Part shown: piece after piece, positions 59,215-64,000 of the stretch
How positions within the stretch are numbered: the stretch's first letter is position 1
How the letters are laid out: each line of letters starts with the position of its first letter
Assembly: GCF_030209475.1 (NCBI RefSeq)
Contig: NZ_JARVRW010000011.1
Span: 1-64,000, forward strand
Length of the DNA stretch: 64,000 bases
From: Microbacterium sp. lyk4-40-TSB-66
GTDB lineage: Bacteria > Actinomycetota > Actinomycetes > Actinomycetales > Microbacteriaceae
Reading direction: 5' to 3'
Position numbers and translations under genes: made by a program
The notes under the pieces: generated by a model
The model's input: the letters and a program-made list of their open reading frames with translations, nothing else
Told to the model about the DNA's origin: nothing
The model's database searches: none

Positions 59215-60294
59215 TCAGTGGCCGCCCACCCTGCCGCGGCGCGCACGCGCACGACGGTGCTTCATGAGCGCGGAGAGACCGTCGACCGTCCGGATGACGG
59301 AGTGCTCGAACGACAGGTCGGGGATGTCGTCGTAATCGAGCAGGGGCATGCGACGGGCGAATGCGACTCGTACGGCCGACTCGACGGCATCCGTCGTCAT
59401 CCCCTCGGGCGCGACGGCGAAGACGGTGTCGCGAGCGGGGACCCCGGTCGCCGCATCGAGGAGGGCGTCGTCGACGGCGCCCGCCATCGCGCGGACCATC
59501 TCGTCGCCCCGGGCGACGCTGTGCGCGGTGCGGATGAGGTCGATCTCGGGCAGCCGGACGACCGTGACCCGTGCGCTGCCGGCCGTCGCGATGAGGCGCG
59601 CGGCCTCGCGTCGGAGGGCCCCTCGATCGTGGGCACGCGTACCGGGCGACGGCCGGTCGTCGAGCTGCCGACCGATGCGGACCGCGCTCGCGGAGACGAG
59701 GGCGATGGCCACGGCGCTCACGATCGCCGTCGCCGCGGGGGAGACGACCCCCGGCTCGACGAGGGGCGCGGTCCCACTCACCACGACCACCCCGATGCGC
59801 GCGGCGTTGTAGCCGGCGTACAGGCCCAGGGTCCAGACCAGGAGGCGACTTCCCCGCAGGTCCCCGAGGGGACGGCGCGCCGACTCGACGGCGCCGAGGG
59901 ACGCGAAGGCGACGAGCCCCACCGTTTTGAGCACGGTGGCTTCCTCGAGGGGGACGAGGAACGTCAGGCCGAGGAGGAAGATCCCGCCCGCGACGATGCC
60001 GATCGCGCCAACCGCGCGCCGACGGTTGAGGCGCCGGGCGCCGGCCCACACCATACCCACGGCCATCACGTTGGTGGCGTTCCCGCCGGCGGCGGCAGCC
60101 GTCCCGCCCCCCGCCGTCTCGAGGAAGTTCATCGCCCCGCACAACAGGGCGGCGAGCGCGGCCAGGCCGAAATAGGTGACCATCTCTGCTCGCGCGCCCC
60201 CGCGGTCGTCCCCGGTGCGGCCATGGGCGAAGAAGAGGATGGTCAGGGCCACACCGGCCGCGGTGATCGTCGACGCCAGTGCGAGAACGGTCAC
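59215..60294 (-). CDS. Multi-pass membrane protein with degenerate GGDEF-like C-terminal domain
   Basis: In this 359-residue protein, about seven hydrophobic segments span residues 1-210. The C-terminal 140 residues follow a GGDEF-domain pattern: VVRLPEIDLIRTAHSVARGD, then EMVRAMAGAVDDALL, then ARDTVFAVAPEGM where a GG(D/E)EF active loop would be. The catalytic motif is absent, so diguanylate cyclase activity is not expected. It may bind a nucleotide or protein instead. GTG start. The gene lies between the response regulator and the histidine kinase and is probably part of their signalling pathway. The GGDEF relationship is inferred by pattern and is uncertain. Confidence 0.75.
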   Translation of the reverse strand: MTVLALASTITAAGVALTILFFAHGRTGDDRGGARAEMVTYFGLAALAALLCGAMNFLETAGGGTAAAAGGNATNVMAVGMVWAGARRLNRRRAVGAIGIVAGGIFLLGLTFLVPLEEATVLKTVGLVAFASLGAVESARRPLGDLRGSRLLVWTLGLYAGYNAARIGVVVVSGTAPLVEPGVVSPAATAIVSAVAIALVSASAVRIGRQLDDRPSPGTRAHDRGALRREAARLIATAGSARVTVVRLPEIDLIRTAHSVARGDEMVRAMAGAVDDALLDAATGVPARDTVFAVAPEGMTTDAVESAVRVAFARRMPLLDYDDIPDLSFEHSVIRTVDGLSALMKHRRARARRGRVGGH

Positions 60295-60525
60295 GCGGCG
60301 CTCGTCTCACCAGCGGCCGCCGGGCGTTCTTGCGCCGATCTTGAGGAGACGATGCCCGCGCACAGCGGGCACCTTGCGTCGGATCCCGCAGAGTGAACAC
60401 CAGCCGCCCACGGACGGTCGCCCTCGCCGCGAGGGTGACGACGTCTTGCACGCTCGTTCGTCGTCGACTCCGATCGGGAGGACGACGAATGCCCGCCTTC
60501 GACCGCCCGAACAGTCGGAGGGGCG

Positions 60526-60557
60526 GATGCCTCGGCCCCGGAGGGGGCCGAGGCATC
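60526..60557 (-). terminator. Terminator after the response-regulator gene
   Basis: GATGCCTCGGCCCC (60526-60539) pairs perfectly with GGGGCCGAGGCATC (60544-60557), a 14-pair stem with a GGAG loop, 17 bases beyond the minus-strand stop. The next gene therefore probably has its own promoter in 60295-60525. Confidence 0.85.
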
Positions 60558-60574
60558 TGTTCTGCGCGGCGGCA

Positions 60575-61444
60575 TCAGGACGCGGAGAACTCCGACGTCA
60601 TCCGGTACCCGACGCCGCGGACGGTTTCGATGTAACGCGGGTTCGCCGGGTTGTCGCCGAGCTTGCGGCGCAGATTGGTCATGTGTGCCTCGATCGCGCG
60701 CTTGTCGGCGTCGCCTACGAAGTAACTCGTGACGTAGGACTCGCCCCGCAGGACCAGGGTGAGATCAGCCTTGCTGCGGACCCGCCGCTTGGACTCCATC
60801 AGGGCGGCGAGGAGGTCGAATTCCGTGCGGGTGAGATCGAGCTCGTCGCCCGCCATCCGAACGAGCCGGCTTTCGGGGTCGAGGTGCAGATCGCGGTGAG
60901 CGAGCCAGCCGGCATCCGGGGCGGGGACCTCGTCGTCGCGGAGCACCGTGGCGACGTCGGTCCGCGTGCTGATGAGGACGTCCGCCTCGGTGTCGGGGGC
61001 GGAGAGGGTCGGTTGGGCACCCTCCCGACCCGCGGCGGGCGCGGTCCCGCCGGACTCGCCGGCACGGGGTCGACGTAGGAGCGCTTCGATCCGGGCGCGG
61101 AGTTCGCGGGGACGGAACGGCTTGACCACGTATTCGTCGGCGCCGGCGCCGAGGCCCAGAACGACGTCCGCCTCCTCTTCGAGACCCGTCAGCATGATGA
61201 TGTACGTATCGCTCTGCCGCCGGATGCGCCGCGCGGCTTCGAATCCGTCGATGCCCGGCATATTGACGTCGAGTGTCGTGATGAGCGGCTGATGGGCGAC
61301 GACGGCGCGTACTCCGTCGATGCCGTTCCCTACGGAGACGGTCGCGAATCCCGCCGACTCGAGGACGTCGGCGAGGAGGTGGCGGATGTCGGGGTCGTCT
61401 TCGACGATGACCGCTGTTTTCGGCGGCTCTGCTGCGTCATTCAT
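60575..61444 (-). CDS. OmpR-family response regulator
   Basis: This 289-residue regulator has a receiver domain (residues about 9-125) with the acidic pair VEDDPD, phosphoacceptor D59 (TLDVNMPG) and the conserved Lys in VVKPF. A 55-residue Gly/Ala/Pro/acidic linker separates it from a winged-helix DNA-binding domain (about 190-285, LTRTEFDLLAALMESKRRVRSK then NLRRKLGDNPANPRYIETVRGVGYRM). The ATG at 61444 follows GGAGGAG; a longer in-frame start is rejected. Its upstream region contains a 26-base perfect palindrome at 61589-61614. Confidence 0.95.
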   Translation of the reverse strand: MNDAAEPPKTAVIVEDDPDIRHLLADVLESAGFATVSVGNGIDGVRAVVAHQPLITTLDVNMPGIDGFEAARRIRRQSDTYIIMLTGLEEEADVVLGLGAGADEYVVKPFRPRELRARIEALLRRPRAGESGGTAPAAGREGAQPTLSAPDTEADVLISTRTDVATVLRDDEVPAPDAGWLAHRDLHLDPESRLVRMAGDELDLTRTEFDLLAALMESKRRVRSKADLTLVLRGESYVTSYFVGDADKRAIEAHMTNLRRKLGDNPANPRYIETVRGVGYRMTSEFSAS

Positions 61445-61588
61445 CTGCCCAACTCCTCCGCATTCGCGCTCGCGCGCCCGCGTTCTCCCCCGAGACGCGG
61501 TGTCGCAGTGCGACGAGCGCAATCTTGGCACATTTCCCGCCCCCGACCACGGGTGTGCGCGCGCGGGAACCACTCGCGCCGCCCCGGT

Positions 61589-61614
61589 TTCGGATGCGGA
61601 CGTCCGCATCCGAA
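61589..61614. promoter_or_regulatory. Perfect 26-base palindrome upstream of the response regulator
   Basis: TTCGGATGCGGAC at 61589-61601 is followed directly by its exact reverse complement at 61602-61614, with no spacer. It lies about 145 bases upstream of the response-regulator start and 185 bases before the DUF7882-like gene on the other strand. This is a plausible operator for a dimeric regulator or a hairpin in a leader. The remainder of 61445-61798 holds no gene that I can see. Confidence 0.6.
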
Positions 61615-61786
61615 GCGATCCCGTCGTCGCGGGGACCTCCGCGCCGTGCGGAGCAGCTCCCTCTCGATCCGGCGCGTCCGGAGATGCGGGCGGCGGACGG
61701 GCCGACGGGCCCCCTCGACGGTGAGTACCGGGATGGCGGCGCGCCGCGTCCGGCCGCGCGCCAGATAGTTAACGACCCGAAGCGTA

Positions 61787-61792
61787 TAGACT
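61787..61792 (+). promoter_or_regulatory. Candidate -10 box (TAGACT, overlapped by TATAGA) for the 61799 gene
   Basis: TATAGACT at 61785-61792 ends six bases before GTG 61799. No ribosome site separates them, so the mRNA is likely leaderless. Confidence 0.55.
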
Positions 61793-61798
61793 CGTGCG

Positions 61799-62113
61799 GT
61801 GGGAAAACTGGTTTACAACACGCTCGGTCACACATTCGACATCGAGGACCGGACGCTCTCCCACCTCCGCGTGGTCTTCATGAACAAGTTGCGCCGCAGC
61901 GAGTCGTTCATGTTCCACTTCCCGATGGGGGACGGAAGCGGCACGCGCTCCCTGTGGGTCTCGCCGTCGATCCCGCTCGTCTTCCACTTCTACGGCAGCA
62001 GACCGCCGCAGCTGAACCGCCGGTGGATCGAGGATCTGATGAACGAAGCGAGCACGCCCCAGGGGCTCAGCGTCACGCCCGAACCCGATGCCGACTCGGC
62101 GCCCGCGGGGTAG
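61799..62113 (+). CDS. DUF7882-like small protein
   Basis: The function is unknown. The 104-residue soluble protein (MGKLVYNTLGHTFDIEDRTL start, LSHLRVVFMNKLRRSESFMF, then SLWVSPSIPLVFHFYGSRPP) resembles a small actinobacterial family labelled DUF7882, some members of which are wrongly named ATP-dependent DNA ligase. No ligase motif is present. The start is GTG at 61799, probably leaderless. It converges with a MarR gene six bases after its stop. Confidence 0.7.
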   Translation: MGKLVYNTLGHTFDIEDRTLSHLRVVFMNKLRRSESFMFHFPMGDGSGTRSLWVSPSIPLVFHFYGSRPPQLNRRWIEDLMNEASTPQGLSVTPEPDADSAPAG

Positions 62114-62119
62114 TCGCTC

Positions 62120-62575
62120 TCAGGCGCATTCCGCGTCGACGACCTCGCGCACGCGATCGAGGAACGCGGCCACCTGATCGGCCGCGTCGTGGGGCAACTC
62201 GGCGGCGAAGGCGCGGATCTGCGCCGTGACCGGATCGATGGCGTCGGGATCGGTTCCCCGGTCGAAAGGCACCACGAACTTGCTGCGCCGGTCGGTCGGG
62301 TTCGCGACGAAGGCGATGAGACCGCCGGCGTGCAGACGGTCGAGCATGCCCGTGACGGATGCCGCGGAGATGCCGAGGTACTGCGCGAGTTCGGAGGGCG
62401 TGACGGTGGCTCCCGCATCAGCTCGTTCGAGGATGTAGCGCATCGCTGCGCGCGCGTTCTCGCTCGGTCCGCAGTCGGACTGGCGTCGGCGGGCGAGCCG
62501 CGCCTCCGCGAGGCGGAGTCGCTCGACCGCTCGTGCAGCGGTCGTCGCGGCGTCGTCTTCGATCTCGATCGTCAT
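62120..62575 (-). CDS. MarR-family transcriptional regulator
   Basis: This 151-residue regulator has a winged-helix DNA-binding core (TPSELAQYLGISAASVTGMLDRL) followed by the wing with the DRRSK motif typical of MarR proteins (NPTDRRSKFVVPF), and helical dimerisation ends. One cysteine is in QSDCGPSEN. The ATG at 62575 follows GAGGAGACGT. The target and ligand cannot be read from this context; the sigma-region-2 gene directly upstream may share its transcript. Confidence 0.9.
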   Translation of the reverse strand: MTIEIEDDAATTAARAVERLRLAEARLARRRQSDCGPSENARAAMRYILERADAGATVTPSELAQYLGISAASVTGMLDRLHAGGLIAFVANPTDRRSKFVVPFDRGTDPDAIDPVTAQIRAFAAELPHDAADQVAAFLDRVREVVDAECA

Positions 62576-62670
62576 ACGTCTCCTCGAGGGTCAGCCACCC
62601 GTGCCGTCATTCTAGTTCGACCGCCGAGATGCTCGGTGGCGGAACGACATCGACCCGCGCACCCGTCGAC

Positions 62671-62964
62671 TCAGCGCCGACCGGTGGCGTGACGGTGGGC
62701 GATGGCGGAGACCCACTGCATCCCGGGGCAAGGCGGGGCGTTTCGCCCGCGCATGCGTTCCCACGCCTCGAGGTAGATGCCCTCGAGCAGTGCGTCGGCC
62801 TGCTCGGCGACGCCGGTCACCGCCAACAGCACCGCGTACACGCGCGACGCCGTCGCATCGTAGAACGCGACGAAGGCCTCGCAGTCACCGGAGGCGGCAC
62901 GCACGAGAAGGGCATCGAGATCGCCGTCGCGGGTCGCGGGGGACGCGGCGTCGGTCATGGTCAC
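62671..62964 (-). CDS. Sigma-factor region-2-only protein
   Basis: This 97-residue protein aligns by eye with the N-terminal half of an ECF sigma factor: LLVRAASGDCEAFVAFYDATASRVY (region 2.1), the LLEGIYLEAWERM segment (2.2 to 2.3) and WVSAIAHRHATGRR (2.4 end). It then stops, and the region-4 DNA-binding domain is absent. The 95 bases between its stop and the MarR gene have no room for it. GTG at 62964 is chosen because GGAGG lies six bases upstream; ATG 62958 is an alternative. It could modulate RNA polymerase or an anti-sigma factor, or be a decayed gene. Confidence 0.75.
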   Translation of the reverse strand: MTMTDAASPATRDGDLDALLVRAASGDCEAFVAFYDATASRVYAVLLAVTGVAEQADALLEGIYLEAWERMRGRNAPPCPGMQWVSAIAHRHATGRR

Positions 62965-63100
62965 GGTGCACCTCCTTCTTCGAGTCCCAGTCAACCCGGG
63001 TCGGCGGAACGCGGCCCGGGGTTGCGGAATCCGGATGGGTGCCCTAGCGGTACGGCCCCGAAGCCTCGTCAAGCCCGCGGGGCGCGCCCACGGGGAGAAC

Positions 63101-63106
63101 TAGCGT
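63101..63106 (+). promoter_or_regulatory. Candidate -10 box (TAGCGT) for leaderless 63114 gene
   Basis: TAGCGT ends seven bases before ATG 63114. The context ACTAGCGTGACGGGC lacks a ribosome site. Confidence 0.45.
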
Positions 63107-63113
63107 GACGGGC

Positions 63114-63491
63114 ATGAGATCTGTCGTGCGTTGGACGCTGGCTGCAGCCATGGTGTTCGCCGGTACCGCCCACCTGACCTTCGCCCGCCGCGACTTCCAG
63201 GCGCAGGTCCCCGACGCCATCGTCGAGCGCGGCCCGCTGGACCGGGATGCCGTGGTCGTGGCATCCGGAGTCGTCGAGGCCGCCTTCGGTCTCGCGCTCG
63301 TGGCTCTGCCGCGGGAACGGCGCCGGATAGGTGCCGCCCTGGCGGCCTTCTTCATCGCGATCTTCCCCGGCAACGTCGATCAATGGCGCAAGCGCCGCTC
63401 GGCGTTCGGGCTCGACACCGACCGCAAGCGCCTGGTCCGCCTGTTCTTCCAGCCGCTGCTGGTGGCGGCGGCGTGGTGGTCGACACGCTGA
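63114..63491 (+). CDS. DoxX-like membrane protein
   Basis: This 125-residue protein has four hydrophobic segments and the DoxX-like motif AGTAHLTFARRDFQAQVP in the first loop, then GVVEAAFGLALV and FFIAIFPGNVDQW. The molecular function is unknown; DoxX relatives are linked to redox or quinone processes in some actinobacteria. The ATG at 63114 gives the standard N-terminus; an in-frame GTG nine bases earlier is less likely. Confidence 0.8.
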   Translation: MRSVVRWTLAAAMVFAGTAHLTFARRDFQAQVPDAIVERGPLDRDAVVVASGVVEAAFGLALVALPRERRRIGAALAAFFIAIFPGNVDQWRKRRSAFGLDTDRKRLVRLFFQPLLVAAAWWSTR

Positions 63492-64000
63492 GTACCGTGT
63501 CCGCCGTCGTCAGCCTGGAACTCGTGTTCGACGAGCCCTCGGATGCCGCGGTGCGCCGGGAATGGGACGCACTGGTCGCCGCAGATCTCCCGAGCCAGGC
63601 GCGCCACACCGGCGAGAGCAACCGCCCGCACATCACCCTGCTCGTGCGCCCGGAGCTCGCCGACGTCGATCTGTCCGCGCTCGCCGCGAGTCTGCCGCTG
63701 ACGCTCGCTCTCGGGGCGCCGCTGCTCTTCGGGATCGGGCGGTCCCGGGTGATCGCGCGGTCGGTCGTCCCCTCGTTCGAGCTGCTGGAGGTCCACGACC
63801 GCGTGCACGCGCTCGCGGAGATGGGCGACGACGCCCCCCACACGAGGCCGGGCGCGTGGACGGCGCACGTCACCCTGGCGCGTCGCGTGCCGCTCGAGCG
63901 CGTCGGTGAGGCGCTGAAGGTGCTCGCCGAGGCGGGAGAGACGGAGCTCGCCGTCAGCGCGACAGGCGTGCGCCGATGGGATTCCGCGACCCGGACGGTA
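63476..64000 (+). CDS. 2H phosphoesterase / 2'-5' RNA ligase-family protein, truncated by window end
   Basis: At least 175 residues are present and the frame runs off the right edge. Two His-x-Thr motifs define the family: RPHITLLV and TAHVTLARR, separated by about 75 residues. Members act on 2'-5' or cyclic phosphate ends of RNA, or on related nucleotides. The start is uncertain: GTG 63476 overlaps the previous gene and gives VVDTLSTVSAVVSLELVFDE, while GTG 63497 is an alternative. No ribosome site is clear for either. Confidence 0.8.
   Translation, partial: MVDTLSTVSAVVSLELVFDEPSDAAVRREWDALVAADLPSQARHTGESNRPHITLLVRPELADVDLSALAASLPLTLALGAPLLFGIGRSRVIARSVVPSFELLEVHDRVHALAEMGDDAPHTRPGAWTAHVTLARRVPLERVGEALKVLAEAGETELAVSATGVRRWDSATRTV

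Overview
The window is from a high-GC Gram-positive actinobacterium, most likely Microbacteriaceae and Microbacterium-like. The support is a coding GC near 70 percent with GTG and TTG starts, an actinobacterial RpoB/RpoC pair with their usual lengths, a short-form adenylate kinase, an LAXTG-type wall anchor, an actinobacterial ribosomal gene order, and many mRNAs that look leaderless. I see no rRNA, tRNA, CRISPR array, insertion sequence or phage gene.

Layout. 1-5 kb: a peptide-type ABC transporter with two fused ATPase halves (minus strand), divergent from pxpA and a fused pxpB-pxpC (5-oxoprolinase). They are separated by a GC-skewed repeat tract. 5-12.6 kb: rpoB-rpoC with a strong promoter and a terminator. 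12.7-16.4 kb: small envelope proteins, including a convergent pair of paralogous secreted proteins. 16.5-31 kb: a tightly packed operon encoding a Ser/Thr kinase, a 1979-residue Ig/cadherin-like surface protein, a MoxR ATPase, a DUF58 protein, a transglutaminase-like membrane protein without catalytic Cys or His, an FHA-domain membrane protein and a disordered membrane-tail protein. 31-36 kb: the str operon (rpsL, rpsG, fusA, tuf), followed by a small MT0933-antitoxin-like gene. 36-46 kb: the S10 and spc ribosomal operons. 46-54 kb: secY, adk, map, a DsbA-like protein, infA, rpmJ, rpsM, rpsK, rpoA, rplQ and truA. rpsN and rpsD are missing from their usual slots. 54-64 kb: an exo/endonuclease-phosphatase family protein, a wall-anchored protein, a DUF4012 protein, a three-gene signalling block (response regulator, membrane protein with a degenerate GGDEF-like tail, PAS histidine kinase), a DUF7882-like gene, MarR, a sigma-region-2-only protein, a DoxX-like protein and a truncated 2H phosphoesterase.

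How the genes work together. Most of the window is the core transcription and translation block, with promoters and hairpins placed between its sub-operons. The least explained part is the 16.5-31 kb operon. It has a cytoplasmic kinase without an extracellular sensor, an FHA phosphothreonine reader, a giant exported beta-rich protein and a MoxR-DUF58-transglutaminase trio whose catalytic or metal sites appear lost. That combination suggests a phospho-regulated envelope assembly or adhesion system, not a set of enzymes. This reading is inference. All coordinates and motifs were read by eye from the sequence; no database search was run.
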